Below, piece by piece: positions 17,153-25,725 of a DNA stretch of 56,852 nucleotides (position 1 is the stretch's first letter; every line of letters starts with the position of its first letter). Below the pieces are notes generated by a model. The model did not search any database. It was not told the origin of the DNA and was given only the letters and a program-made list of their open reading frames with translations. The position numbers and the translations under genes are program-made. This DNA is from JAXDJJ01 sp034665745 (GTDB taxonomy: Bacteria > Actinomycetota > CADDZG01 > WHSQ01), in contig JAXDJJ010000021.1 of NCBI GenBank assembly GCA_034665745.1, positions 1 to 56,852 of the forward strand. The letters run 5' to 3'.

Positions 17153-17232
17153 TTATTGTCACACCGTCTCACTAGGGTCGCTGGAGTCAATCCAGAGGCC
17201 CCGCAGAGGGCCTAGAACAAGGAGGCTTGCCA

Positions 17233-18366
17233 GTGGCCAGCAGCTCTAGCAACAACCGAGAAGTAGTGGTGGACAACAGCCGGGACTCGAAGGGCCGGGA
17301 TGCGGCCCTCGACATGGCGATGCAACAGATCGAGAAAGCTCACGGCAAGGGCGCCATCATGCGCTTGGGCGACGAGGGCCTCAACACCGATATCGAGGTC
17401 ATCCCCACGGGCTCTCTGGCCCTGGATATCGCACTCGGCGTCGGCGGGCTCCCGCAGGGCCGCATCGTCGAGATCTACGGTCCGGAAGGCTCGGGCAAGA
17501 CCACCGTTTCCTTGCATGTGATCGCCGAGGCCCAGAAGGCCGGAGGCCTGGTCGCGTTCATCGATGCCGAGCACGCCTTGGACCCGGCCTATGCGAAGGC
17601 TCTTGGGGTCGACATCGACAACCTCCTCGTCAGCCAGCCCGACACCGGCGAGCAAGCCCTCGAGATCACCGACACCTTGGTGCGTTCGGGTGCGATGAAC
17701 GTGATCGTCGTGGACTCTGTCGCTGCGTTGGTTCCGCGGGCCGAGCTCGAAGGCGAGATGGGCGACACCCACGTTGGTCTGCAGGCTCGCTTGATGAGTC
17801 AGGCTCTCCGCAAGCTCGCCGGCAGCGTCAACCGAAGCCACACGATCCTCATCTTCATCAACCAGCTCAGAGAGAAGATCGGCGTGATGTTCGGCTCGCC
17901 CGAGACCACACCGGGTGGGCGCGCACTCAAGTTCTACTCGTCGGTCCGTCTCGACGTCCGTCGCATCGACTCGCTGAAAGATGGTGCTGAGGTCGTCGGT
18001 TCGAGGGTCCGGGTGAAGGTCGTCAAGAACAAGGTCAGTGCTCCATTCAAGAAGGCCGAGTTCGACATCCAGTACGGCTTCGGGATCTCGAAAGAGGGAA
18101 GCCTCCTCGACGTCGCGATCGATCACGGCATCGTCCGCAAGTCTGGTGCGTGGTTCATCTATGGCGACGACCAGCTCGGGCAAGGTCGTGAGAACGCCAA
18201 GACGTTCCTCGCCGAGAGCCCAGACATCGCGACCGAGATCGAGCTCAAGGTGAAAGAGAAGCTGGGCATGCTGGCGACCGATGCTGAGAGCGACGCTGTT
18301 TCGGCGAATGGCGAACAGCCCACCGAACCCGAGCCCGAGCCGGCGGAGGTCGAAGCCACCAAGTAA
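17233..18366 (+). CDS. recA: Recombinase RecA
   Basis: RecA forms filaments on single-stranded DNA, drives strand exchange and promotes LexA self-cleavage. Walker A is GPEGSGKTT at about residues 83-91, and NQLREKIGVMFGSPETTPGG is the L2/MAW-like region. The 377-residue length is normal, with an acidic C-terminal tail. I chose GTG at 17233 because AAGGAGG at 17219-17225 lies 7 bases upstream; the TTG at 17227 is too close. No intein is present, unlike Mycobacterium tuberculosis. It is followed after 3 bases by recX. Confidence 0.97.
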   Translation: MASSSSNNREVVVDNSRDSKGRDAALDMAMQQIEKAHGKGAIMRLGDEGLNTDIEVIPTGSLALDIALGVGGLPQGRIVEIYGPEGSGKTTVSLHVIAEAQKAGGLVAFIDAEHALDPAYAKALGVDIDNLLVSQPDTGEQALEITDTLVRSGAMNVIVVDSVAALVPRAELEGEMGDTHVGLQARLMSQALRKLAGSVNRSHTILIFINQLREKIGVMFGSPETTPGGRALKFYSSVRLDVRRIDSLKDGAEVVGSRVRVKVVKNKVSAPFKKAEFDIQYGFGISKEGSLLDVAIDHGIVRKSGAWFIYGDDQLGQGRENAKTFLAESPDIATEIELKVKEKLGMLATDAESDAVSANGEQPTEPEPEPAEVEATK

Positions 18367-18369
18367 CTC

Positions 18370-18882
18370 ATGGCAACCGAAATGGTTCCGGCGCAGGAAG
18401 CTCTGCTCGACGACGACTCCTATCGTGACGCGATGCAGCGGGCGGGACACCTACTGGCGTCTCGCCCGCGCAGCGAGCACGAGCTCCGTGTTCGGTTGAA
18501 CGTTGCCGGTTATGAGCCCGACATGATCGACCGCACGATCACGCGCTTGGTCGAGTTGCGACTCCTCGATGACCGTGCGTTCGCCGCCCAGTGGGTTGCC
18601 GAGCGCTCGGTCTCCAAAGGAAGGGCCGGCAACGCTCTGGTGTCAGAGCTGGTGGCCAAGGGCGTCGATCGGGGAGTGGCCGAGGAGGCGGTGGCCGCCT
18701 CTGGTATCGACGAGGAGAAGCAAGCTCGAGAGCTCGCGGCTCGGTTCCTGTCGAAGGTCGCGAGTAAGCCCCTCGAGAAGCAGGCCGAGGCAGTGCTCGG
18801 CCGGCTCCTCAGGAGGGGCTTCTCACACGATGTTGCTCGTGACGCCGTCCGGTCGGTGCTTCCGCCGGCAGGTTGGGACTAA
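18370..18882 (+). CDS. recX: Regulatory protein RecX
   Basis: The 170-residue all-helical protein has the three tandem RecX three-helix repeats, with typical motifs ASRPRSEHELRVRL, LVELRLLDDRAFAAQWV and LRRGFSHDVARDAV. RecX caps RecA filaments and dampens recombination. Its ATG start is 3 bases after the recA stop, so it is co-transcribed from the SOS-boxed promoter. It ends overlapping the convergent LPXTG gene by four bases. Confidence 0.94.
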   Translation: MATEMVPAQEALLDDDSYRDAMQRAGHLLASRPRSEHELRVRLNVAGYEPDMIDRTITRLVELRLLDDRAFAAQWVAERSVSKGRAGNALVSELVAKGVDRGVAEEAVAASGIDEEKQARELAARFLSKVASKPLEKQAEAVLGRLLRRGFSHDVARDAVRSVLPPAGWD

Positions 18883-20144
18883 GCGCTCTTCTTCTTCAGC
18901 AGGACCAGTCCTCCGGCGATCAGACCAACCGCGAGGACGAGGAACGCCAGGAGATCGCCTGCCCCCGTGAAGGGAAGGGCTGCCCCTAGAACGGAAGCGG
19001 TCTTCTTGACCGCGGTTCCGAGTGGCCCCGCGCTCTGGAGGACCTTGCCGAGGACCGATGTGGGCTCGTCGCAGTCGTCTCCTTCTTTCATGACCTTGCC
19101 GGCGCGATCCGTTCCAGCAGGACACAGCTTCGCCTGCCCGCCCTTCACCTCGTCGGGCTTATTGCATCCCTCAGTGCCCGGAGGGAGCCCGGCCATGTCG
19201 GTGCCTGCGGGGCAGACCTCCGTCTCCGGGATCTCACATCCCGTCGTGCCCGGAGGGAGCCCGGCCATGTCGGTGCCTGCGGGACACACGTCGGTGCTGG
19301 GCGGTTTACAGCCCGAGTGGGCGGGATTGGTCCTACCTACGCCAGAGTTCTCGTCACACTCGTAACCCTTGTTGTGATCGGAACCATCCGGCGCCTGCCC
19401 CGGAGGATTCTTGTCGTCGGCGTTGCCGACACAGCCTGCGCACGGCTTGCCCTTAGCGCTGCCCCCACCATTGCCGTTGCCAGAAGGAGAACCATCACAG
19501 GTCGAGTCGTAGGCACCACTCTGGTTCGCGCCATGACCGTTGTCATCTCCGCCCATGTGCTTGTTCGGACAGCCCGATGGGGAGGGGCCGGGCGACGGCG
19601 GGGGCGTAGAGCCACCACTTCCCTCGGAACATTCCCAGCCATGGCCATGCTCATCGCCCTCGCTACAGGAGTCGACGGTCTTGGCTTTCTTGTGGCCTCC
19701 GCAATTGCCGTTGTTGTCATCTTCGAAGTCATCGTCGTTGCCGCACCCGTTGTTGCCGTCCTGGTCGGCGAGATCCTCGCCACCGGAACCGTTCGGCTTG
19801 TCCTTGCCGCCGTTCTCGTCGCCGTCGGGGTCGGACTCAGACTTGCCTTGGTTGCCCGACTTCCCGTTCTCGACCGAGCGGTCTTTGCCCGAGGGGTGCT
19901 TGTTGTCGCCCTCGTCGGCCTGGTTGTTGGGGGTGCCACCGTCGTTGGTGTCGTTGTCCTCGGTGTAGCCGGTGCCGCTGTCCGAGTCGGCGTCACCGTC
20001 ATGGTCTGAGATGGGGGCCTTGATGGAGTCCTGGACCGAGCCGGCCCCCGCATCGAGGTCTGCCAGAGCAGGAGCGGCCGTGAGGCCCATCGCCGCCAAC
20101 AGACAGGTCACTACAACTATCGATCGGACAGAAAGCTTCGTCAT
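18879..20144 (-). CDS. LPXTG-anchored low-complexity surface protein
   Basis: The 421-residue protein has a signal peptide (about residues 1-29, APALA) and a long Gly/Asp/Asn/Ser/Lys-rich region. Three Cys-containing repeats (CPAGTDMAGLPPGTTGC and variants) follow. The C-terminus is a canonical sortase signal: LPFTG at about 390-394, a hydrophobic helix, then LKKKSA. It should be covalently attached to peptidoglycan, but no sortase gene is in the window. Two of the repeats are nearly identical in DNA at 72-base spacing (19174 and 19246). Function unknown; low-complexity composition suggests a stalk or matrix role. Confidence 0.85.
   Translation of the reverse strand: MTKLSVRSIVVVTCLLAAMGLTAAPALADLDAGAGSVQDSIKAPISDHDGDADSDSGTGYTEDNDTNDGGTPNNQADEGDNKHPSGKDRSVENGKSGNQGKSESDPDGDENGGKDKPNGSGGEDLADQDGNNGCGNDDDFEDDNNGNCGGHKKAKTVDSCSEGDEHGHGWECSEGSGGSTPPPSPGPSPSGCPNKHMGGDDNGHGANQSGAYDSTCDGSPSGNGNGGGSAKGKPCAGCVGNADDKNPPGQAPDGSDHNKGYECDENSGVGRTNPAHSGCKPPSTDVCPAGTDMAGLPPGTTGCEIPETEVCPAGTDMAGLPPGTEGCNKPDEVKGGQAKLCPAGTDRAGKVMKEGDDCDEPTSVLGKVLQSAGPLGTAVKKTASVLGAALPFTGAGDLLAFLVLAVGLIAGGLVLLKKKSA
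19174..19283 (-). repeat. 72-base tandem repeat within the LPXTG gene
   Basis: A 38-base segment beginning GTGCCCGGAGGGAGCC at 19174 recurs at 19246. The 72-base period equals 24 codons and encodes CPAGTDMAGLPPGT-type units. A third, more diverged protein unit (CPAGTDRAGKVMKEG) lies at lower coordinates. Confidence 0.8.
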
Positions 20145-20611
20145 CGGTTCGCCCCTTGCTAGTCCCAGTCCCCGCCGCCTGACGGGGCGCCTCTACACAA
20201 AAGGGTCGGCAGGTTTTCCCAGTCTCTTGAGGCTCGCCTACGTATTTCTGCCTAATCGGGGCCTAGTCACGATGAATCACGCCATCGCCTGGCAGTTCTT
20301 GGACGTGGTGACAGGTCCCCGGGCGGGGCGTACCATTGTGAACAGACACAAAAGCAAGTGCCTAGAGACATCCAAAAGGTACGAACGAATAAGCGAGAGT
20401 CATCTGAAACCGTCACTGTCGGCCTACGTAACTACCATTCGGCTATCGCTCACTTGTGGGGCGAGACACCCTCTGACCAGGGGATCCTGGGCTTCTTTAG
20501 TCAACCCCCTGTCCTGACAACCGGTTAGTTAGACCTTCCGCTCGTTCGCTCGCACCAGGGCTGAACCGGTCGCGTCGCGACCCCAGCCCGTGAGAGAGGA
20601 AGGAGCGAGCG
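20145..20611. other. Intergenic region upstream of rny
   Basis: This 467-base gap separates the divergent LPXTG gene and rny. I find no convincing coding frame. A lower-GC, A-rich tract lies at about 20335-20430. The rny Shine-Dalgarno GAGGAAGGAG is at 20597-20606. Promoters for both genes must lie here, but no hexamer pair is convincing. A small RNA cannot be excluded. Confidence 0.5.
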
Positions 20612-22153
20612 ATGGGCATCGGAATCATCATCGGTGTCGTCCTCGGCCTTCTCGTTGGTGGTGGCGCCGGCTACCTGTATCGCAAGTCCATGGGAGAGCG
20701 CGAAGCGACCTCGGCGGAAGCCAGAGCTCGCACGATGCTCGAGGACGCGAAGAAGGACGCCGAGCGCACCAAACGAGAAGCCCTAGTAGAGGCGAAAGAC
20801 GAAACGTTCAAGCTGCGGCAAGAGGCGGAGTCCGACCTCAAGACCCGCAGGGTCGAGATCGACAAGAAAGAGGATCGCATCTCCCAGCGAGAGGCGACCC
20901 TCGACTCACGGGCGGTCAGTCTCGACCGCCGTGAGCAAGCGATCGAGACGAAAGAGACCGAGCTAGCGACAGCTCGGGACGAGATCAACAAGATCGCCGA
21001 GCGTGCCCGTGGCGAACTCGAGCGGGTCGCAGGCATGACGTCGATGGACGCCAAGCAGTCCCTGATCGAGCAGATCGAGGACGAGGCCAAGCGCGACGCC
21101 ATGACGATCGTGAGAGACATCGAGGCCACCGCCCGAGAAGAGGGCGACAAGCGTGCCCGCAAGATCATCTCGATCGCTATGCAACGGGTGGCGTCCGAGC
21201 TGACCTCGGAGTCCACGGTGACCACGATCACGTTGCCGAACGAGGACATGAAGGGCCGGATCATCGGTCGTGAGGGCCGCAACATCCGGGCCTTCGAGGC
21301 CGCCACCGGCACGAACCTGATCATCGATGACACGCCGGAGGCAGTCGTCCTCAGCTGCTTCGATCCGATCCGTAGAGAGATGGCGCGCTTGACGCTCGAG
21401 CGCCTCATCTCTGACGGTCGTATCCAGCCGGTCCGCATCGAAGAGGTTCATGAGAAGTCCAGGGTCCAGATCGAGAACGAGATCCGCGAGGCCGGCGAGT
21501 GGGCCGTCATGGAGACGGGCATCACCGATATGCACCCAGAGCTCGTCCGGGTGCTCGGCCGGTTGAAGTTCAGGACCTCGTATGGACAGAACGTGCTCAA
21601 GCACGTCGTCGAGGCAGCCCACATCGCCGGGATGATCGCGGCGGAGATCGGCTTCCAAGACGTGCAGCTAGCCAAGCGATGCACCTTGCTCCACGACATC
21701 GGTAAGGCGGTCACGCACGAGATCGAGGGCAGCCACGCTCTGATCGGTGCCGAGATCGCGCGGAGGCTCAAAGAGTCTCCGGCCGTGTGTCACGCGATCG
21801 AGGCACACCACGGCGAGGTCGAGCAACGCACGATCGAGGCAGTCATCACCCAGACCGCAGATGCGATCTCGGGTGCACGCCCCGGAGCCCGACGCGAGAC
21901 CCTCGAGACCTACGTCAAGCGCCTCGAGCGCCTCGAAGAGATCGCCAACGAGTTCGATGGTGTCGAGAAGGTCTACGCCATGCAAGCGGGCCGCGAGGTC
22001 CGCGTCATGGTCAAGCCGGAAGACGTCGACGACCTGCGAGCCGAGGTCATCGCCCGAGACATCGCCAAAAAGGTAGAAGAAGAGCTCCAGTACCCGGGCC
22101 AGATCCGCATCACGGTCATCCGGGAAACGAGGTCCTCCGCCTACGCCAAGTAA
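20612..22153 (+). CDS. rny: Ribonuclease Y
   Basis: RNase Y is a membrane-anchored endoribonuclease that starts mRNA decay. The 513-residue product has an N-terminal membrane helix (GIGIIIGVVLGLLVGGGAGYL) and a long charged coiled coil to about residue 190. A KH domain (LPNEDMKGRIIGREGRNIRAFE) is followed by an HD domain with the metal motif LLHDIGKAVTHE near 370. Start ATG has a strong Shine-Dalgarno. The TAA stop is the start of the second copy of the two-hairpin repeat, and a rho-independent terminator follows. Confidence 0.96.
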   Translation: MGIGIIIGVVLGLLVGGGAGYLYRKSMGEREATSAEARARTMLEDAKKDAERTKREALVEAKDETFKLRQEAESDLKTRRVEIDKKEDRISQREATLDSRAVSLDRREQAIETKETELATARDEINKIAERARGELERVAGMTSMDAKQSLIEQIEDEAKRDAMTIVRDIEATAREEGDKRARKIISIAMQRVASELTSESTVTTITLPNEDMKGRIIGREGRNIRAFEAATGTNLIIDDTPEAVVLSCFDPIRREMARLTLERLISDGRIQPVRIEEVHEKSRVQIENEIREAGEWAVMETGITDMHPELVRVLGRLKFRTSYGQNVLKHVVEAAHIAGMIAAEIGFQDVQLAKRCTLLHDIGKAVTHEIEGSHALIGAEIARRLKESPAVCHAIEAHHGEVEQRTIEAVITQTADAISGARPGARRETLETYVKRLERLEEIANEFDGVEKVYAMQAGREVRVMVKPEDVDDLRAEVIARDIAKKVEEELQYPGQIRITVIRETRSSAYAK

Positions 22154-22221
22154 TGCGGACCGGCCTCGCCGGTCCTGTTGCTAAGACGGTGTCGGCTTAG
22201 CCGACACGTGTCTTAGTAACC
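22150..22221 (+). repeat. Two-hairpin dispersed repeat, copy 2
   Basis: This 72-base element begins within the rny stop and matches 12526-12596. Hairpin 1 is GGACCGG (22157-22163) with CCGGTCC (22169-22175). Hairpin 2 has outer stem GTTGCTAAGAC (22177-22187) with GTCTTAGTAAC (22210-22220) and inner stem GTGTCGGC with GCCGACAC (22189-22207). Relative to copy 1, one outer-stem pair changes from C-G to A-T on both sides, keeping the pairing; other changes fall in loops or are a one-base indel in loop 1. Confidence 0.85.
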
Positions 22222-22238
22222 GACTGACGAACTGAGAG

Positions 22239-22263
22239 GGGGCGGCCTTCGGGCCGCCCCTTT
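22239..22263 (+). terminator. Rho-independent terminator after rny
   Basis: The stem GGGGCGGCC (22239-22247) pairs with GGCCGCCCC (22252-22260) around a TTCG tetraloop and is followed by TTTCTC. It ends rny transcription and may also serve the convergent gene at 22269. Confidence 0.88.
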
Positions 22264-22268
22264 CTCGT

Positions 22269-23063
22269 TCAGTCCCCGGAGATGAAGTAGACCCAGTCGC
22301 CGTCCTCGAGGATGCCAACCCGGAACCCGTAATACATGTCCCCGGTCCGCATCTGATCGATCTGCTCCTTCGTGTAGAGACCCTTCAGGTCGTTCCAGTC
22401 GGAGTCGGTTCGAGCGTTGCAATGGACCCGGGGCCACACGAAGTAGTGCTCACCGTCGGGTCCGTCCTCTTCGCAGTACGGCAGGTCGAGGATGCTGACG
22501 AGATAGCGCATGTACTCAGAGGTCGGTTGACCGTTGGCGCGTGCATCCCGTTCACGGACCCTCCAGAAATCTGCGGGACTGCCGTCCGCCCCGTAGTTGT
22601 AGCTGAACCCTTGACGACCTTCGAGGGCGAGTGTTTCGAGCCCGTCGTAGTCACAGCCAATGGCGGCCCCGATGATCTCGAGACGCACGTCGGCGACCTT
22701 GGTAGGAAGACCGGCCCCCGTTTCGGGGTAGTGAGTACCTTCCATGCCCGAAGCCGAGCACGGCCCCCTAGTCCCATCCTCAGGCGACGCAGTCGGGCTT
22801 GCGGTCGGCGTTGCCGAAGGGGACTCTTCAGCCGGAGTCGCACTGGATGCGGGCGCGATCGGCTTTGGCTGCTGGTCGTTCATGTTGATCACCGCATAGG
22901 CGGCTATTCCTAGGACCGACACCGCTGCTACTGCGGTCAGTGCTGCGAACTTCATCCTCTGTCTCCTTGCTTTCATGATGGTTGTGTTCCAGTCGAGGCG
23001 GTCGCCCGGGACGGACGCATCGGCGCGGCGGAACTGGTCTCGCAATCTGTCCTCGAAGCTCAT
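22269..23063 (-). CDS. Putative membrane anti-sigma factor partner
   Basis: The 264-residue protein has a charged cytoplasmic N-terminus (FEDRLRDQFRRADASVPGDR), one membrane helix near residues 38-60 and a Pro/Ser/Thr linker. The external domain has several Cys and no recognisable family. Its ATG overlaps the stop of the ECF sigma gene (ATGA), the usual arrangement for a sigma/anti-sigma pair. No zinc anti-sigma motif (HxxxCxxC) is visible, so the assignment rests on context and topology. Confidence 0.65.
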   Translation of the reverse strand: MSFEDRLRDQFRRADASVPGDRLDWNTTIMKARRQRMKFAALTAVAAVSVLGIAAYAVINMNDQQPKPIAPASSATPAEESPSATPTASPTASPEDGTRGPCSASGMEGTHYPETGAGLPTKVADVRLEIIGAAIGCDYDGLETLALEGRQGFSYNYGADGSPADFWRVRERDARANGQPTSEYMRYLVSILDLPYCEEDGPDGEHYFVWPRVHCNARTDSDWNDLKGLYTKEQIDQMRTGDMYYGFRVGILEDGDWVYFISGD

Positions 23064-23599
23064 GAGTCCTCGCCTCCCGGCCCTTCGAGCTCTTCACGCA
23101 AGCGCGCGAGCCCTCTGTGGATGTCGGACTTGATGGTCCCGATCGGTCTGTCGAGGGTGCGTGCGATGTCGGCCTCGGACATGTCCTCGTAGAAGCGAAG
23201 GACGACCGCGGCCCGCCGCAACGCCGGCAGCACCTCGAGAGCTTTCGAGATCCGCAACCATTCGTCGACCCGGTCGCTGTGGCTTGTCGTCGGCTGATCG
23301 GTGGCGCGATCGTGCTTGCGACGGACGAGGACCTTGCGGTGCTCGCTTCGAACGAGGTTGACGAGGATCCGGCGCGCGTAGGGACCTGCCTCGGCCCCGT
23401 GGATGCGGCCCCAGTGCCGGTAGGTGCGAACAAGGGCTTCCTGCGCGAGATCGGCGGCCTGGTGATGATCGCCGGTGAGAAACGTTGCGAAGCGCCTCAG
23501 AGGCTCGGCTTCGGACGCGAAGAACGCCTGGAAGTCCTCGTCGCGTGCGGACGTCAGAAGGCGCTCCTTGGTCGAGACCAGCGGCTGAGTAGTCATCAT
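23060..23599 (-). CDS. ECF RNA polymerase sigma factor (SigE-like family)
   Basis: Region 2 is visible as FATFLTGDHHQAADLAQEALVRTYRHW and region 4 as RFYEDMSEADIARTLDRPIGTIKSDIHRGLARL, listed here as motif spans. The product is about 179 residues from the ATG pair at 23596-23599, normal for an ECF factor. A longer open frame to 23851 runs into miaB on the other strand and is not real. It is co-transcribed with the putative anti-sigma gene and divergent from miaB with a 57-base gap. Extracytoplasmic stress signalling is the likely role. Confidence 0.88.
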   Translation of the reverse strand: MMTTQPLVSTKERLLTSARDEDFQAFFASEAEPLRRFATFLTGDHHQAADLAQEALVRTYRHWGRIHGAEAGPYARRILVNLVRSEHRKVLVRRKHDRATDQPTTSHSDRVDEWLRISKALEVLPALRRAAVVLRFYEDMSEADIARTLDRPIGTIKSDIHRGLARLREELEGPGGEDS

Positions 23600-23656
23600 C
23601 GACCGGAAAGACGCCCGGCCCCCCCATTTGGTTGCACCTGCTTTACGCTCGCCTCC

Positions 23657-25051
23657 ATGAGCCAGCCCACCTACTTCATCACCACCTACGGGTGCCAGAT
23701 GAACGAGCACGATTCCGAGCGCCTGGCGGGGATGCTCGAGGCCGAGGGCTACGCCAAGACCGACAGCCCGGACGAGGCGGCGGTCGTCCTGTTCAACACC
23801 TGCTGTATCAGGGAGAAGGCCGACACCCGCCTCTACGGCCAACTCGGCCACATCAAGTCGATCAAGGACCGCCGGCCCGACATGAAGATCGTCGTCGGCG
23901 GCTGCCTCGCTCAGAAGGATCAGTCACTGATCCAGCAGAAGGCGCCGTACGTGGATGTCGTCCTCGGCACCCACAACCTCGCGAGCCTGCCCCGCCTCCT
24001 CCGTGAGTCCGATGCCGCGCCGAGCTTCGAGATCCTCGAGCAGACGGAGGTCTTTCCCTCGGCCCTCCCCGCGCGGAGGTCGTCACCGTGGCACGCCTGG
24101 GTCTCGATCTCGATCGGGTGCAACAACGCCTGCACGTTCTGCATCGTCCCGGCAGTCCGAGGCAAAGAGGTATCGCGCCGCGTGGGCGACATCGCGCAAG
24201 AGGTCCAGATGTTGGTCGATGACGGCGTCGTTGAAGTGACGTTGCTCGGGCAGAACGTGAACTCGTACGGGCGCGATCTCGACGGGACACCGTTGTTCGC
24301 ACATCTGTTGCGCGAGCTCGATCACATCCCGGGCCTGGAAAGGGTGCGCTTCACCAGTCCGCATCCGAAGGACTTCAAGGCCGACACCGTCAGTGCGATG
24401 GCCGAGTGTCGGACGGTGTGCGAGCACATCCACCTCCCCGTCCAAGCAGGATCGGACGCGGTCCTCAAGCGGATGAAACGCGCTTACTCGCGTGCGAAAT
24501 ACCTGGACAAGGTCGAGATGGTCCGGGCCGCGATCCCCGGCGTCGCGATCACGACCGACATCATCGTGGGCTTCCCCGGCGAGACCGAGGACGAGTTCGC
24601 CGAGACGCTGTCGCTAGTCGAAGAGGCTCGGTACGACGCGGCCTACACGTTCCAGTACTCATCTCGTCCGAGGACCGAGGCCGCCGACCTTCCCGATCAC
24701 CTCCCCAAAGAGGTGGTCCAAGAGCGTTTCGATCGCTTGGTCGACCTCCAGATAGGCATCTCCCACGAACAGAACCGCAAGGTCGTTGGCACCACCGAAC
24801 AGGTTCTCGTGGAGGGGGCATCGAAGAAGGACCCGAGCAAGCTCACGGGTCGCACCCGCACGAACAAGCTCGTCCATTTCGACGACACCGGTGCAGGTGC
24901 GGGGACGTTCGCGAAGGTCGCGATCACGGCCGCCCATCCGCACTTCCTCGAAGGCACACCCATCGGTCCGGTGTCGACCAACGAGACACCGAGCCGGGGA
25001 TTGTTGCTCCCGATGGCGACCGCGTCCACGGGGTGTAGCTCCTGCGCTTGA
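23657..25051 (+). CDS. miaB: tRNA-2-methylthio-N6-dimethylallyladenosine synthase
   Basis: MiaB methylthiolates i6A37 in tRNAs. The MTTase domain begins ITTYGCQMNEHDSER, the radical-SAM motif is C155-xxx-C159-xx-C162 (CNNACTFCIVP), and a TRAM domain is at the C-terminus. I chose ATG at 23657; the frame is open back to 23117, but that part overlaps the antisense sigma gene. The length of 464 residues fits. miaA, its upstream pathway enzyme, is two genes downstream. Confidence 0.95.
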   Translation: MSQPTYFITTYGCQMNEHDSERLAGMLEAEGYAKTDSPDEAAVVLFNTCCIREKADTRLYGQLGHIKSIKDRRPDMKIVVGGCLAQKDQSLIQQKAPYVDVVLGTHNLASLPRLLRESDAAPSFEILEQTEVFPSALPARRSSPWHAWVSISIGCNNACTFCIVPAVRGKEVSRRVGDIAQEVQMLVDDGVVEVTLLGQNVNSYGRDLDGTPLFAHLLRELDHIPGLERVRFTSPHPKDFKADTVSAMAECRTVCEHIHLPVQAGSDAVLKRMKRAYSRAKYLDKVEMVRAAIPGVAITTDIIVGFPGETEDEFAETLSLVEEARYDAAYTFQYSSRPRTEAADLPDHLPKEVVQERFDRLVDLQIGISHEQNRKVVGTTEQVLVEGASKKDPSKLTGRTRTNKLVHFDDTGAGAGTFAKVAITAAHPHFLEGTPIGPVSTNETPSRGLLLPMATASTGCSSCA

Positions 25052-25725
25052 GAGGCGCGCTCGTTCCGCACGCTCCACTGCTTCTCCCATCGGTCACCAC
25101 CAAGGCCGATCAACTGCGCGACGTCTGGGATGGCTTCAGCCGTGTGCGCATCCCTGAGGACTCTTTGATCTTGATTCTGACCCCTCACGCCGAGACCGCT
25201 GGCGTCTATACGCATGCGAGAGGCTCTCTGAAGGGATTCGGTGTCGAGGGCGAGCACGAGCTCGTCATCGGTCTCGTCGACGACCTCGATATCCCGGCCA
25301 TCGACGGCCCCCTCGATCACGGCGCGCTGGTGCCGTTGGCGCTCTTGGATCGTCCGAACCCCACCCTCGTGCTTGGCCTAGGGGATGAATACGACGGCGT
25401 GGACCAGGTGAGGAAGGTGGCTTCAGACCGTGACGTGTTCGTCATCGCCAGCGCACATACGTCGGCTCGCCTGTCCGAGGGCGCTCCGCTTCCGTACTCG
25501 TTCGATGCGGTTCGCCTCGATGCCCGACTGATAACCGAGATCGAGACGGACTGCGTCGCGGCCCGCGATCTTGCCGACGAGTTGTGGGCAGTGGGGGATT
25601 CGTGCAGTCGCTCTACGTTGAAGGCGTTCGGCGAGCTGTTCGCGGGAGCGGAAGGGAGTGTCCTCGCGTACGCGGCTCCGTTCGGCGTCGGATACCCGGT
25701 AGTGACCGCAGAGATCGATGTCTAA
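25048..25725 (+). CDS. Class III extradiol dioxygenase (LigB)-like protein
   Basis: The 225-residue protein opens with GALVPHAPLLLPSV, the PHAP segment typical of LigB-like and related Memo-type folds. It sits between miaB and miaA, the same slot as the Ala-rich LigB-like Rv2728c of Mycobacterium tuberculosis. A TTG start overlaps the miaB stop (TTGA). A second His (SAHTSARL near residue 136) could be a metal ligand. Substrate and activity are unknown; conserved linkage to tRNA i6A genes is the main clue. Confidence 0.75.
   Translation: MRGALVPHAPLLLPSVTTKADQLRDVWDGFSRVRIPEDSLILILTPHAETAGVYTHARGSLKGFGVEGEHELVIGLVDDLDIPAIDGPLDHGALVPLALLDRPNPTLVLGLGDEYDGVDQVRKVASDRDVFVIASAHTSARLSEGAPLPYSFDAVRLDARLITEIETDCVAARDLADELWAVGDSCSRSTLKAFGELFAGAEGSVLAYAAPFGVGYPVVTAEIDV

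Noticed and set aside
19317..20009. 230-codon plus-strand frame opposite the LPXTG gene
   Set aside because: Its Val/Ala-rich translation mirrors the Gly/Asp-rich repeats on the other strand and has no start signal.
23117..23656. Upstream extension of miaB
   Set aside because: It is antisense to the ECF sigma gene; the MiaB domain starts at 23657.
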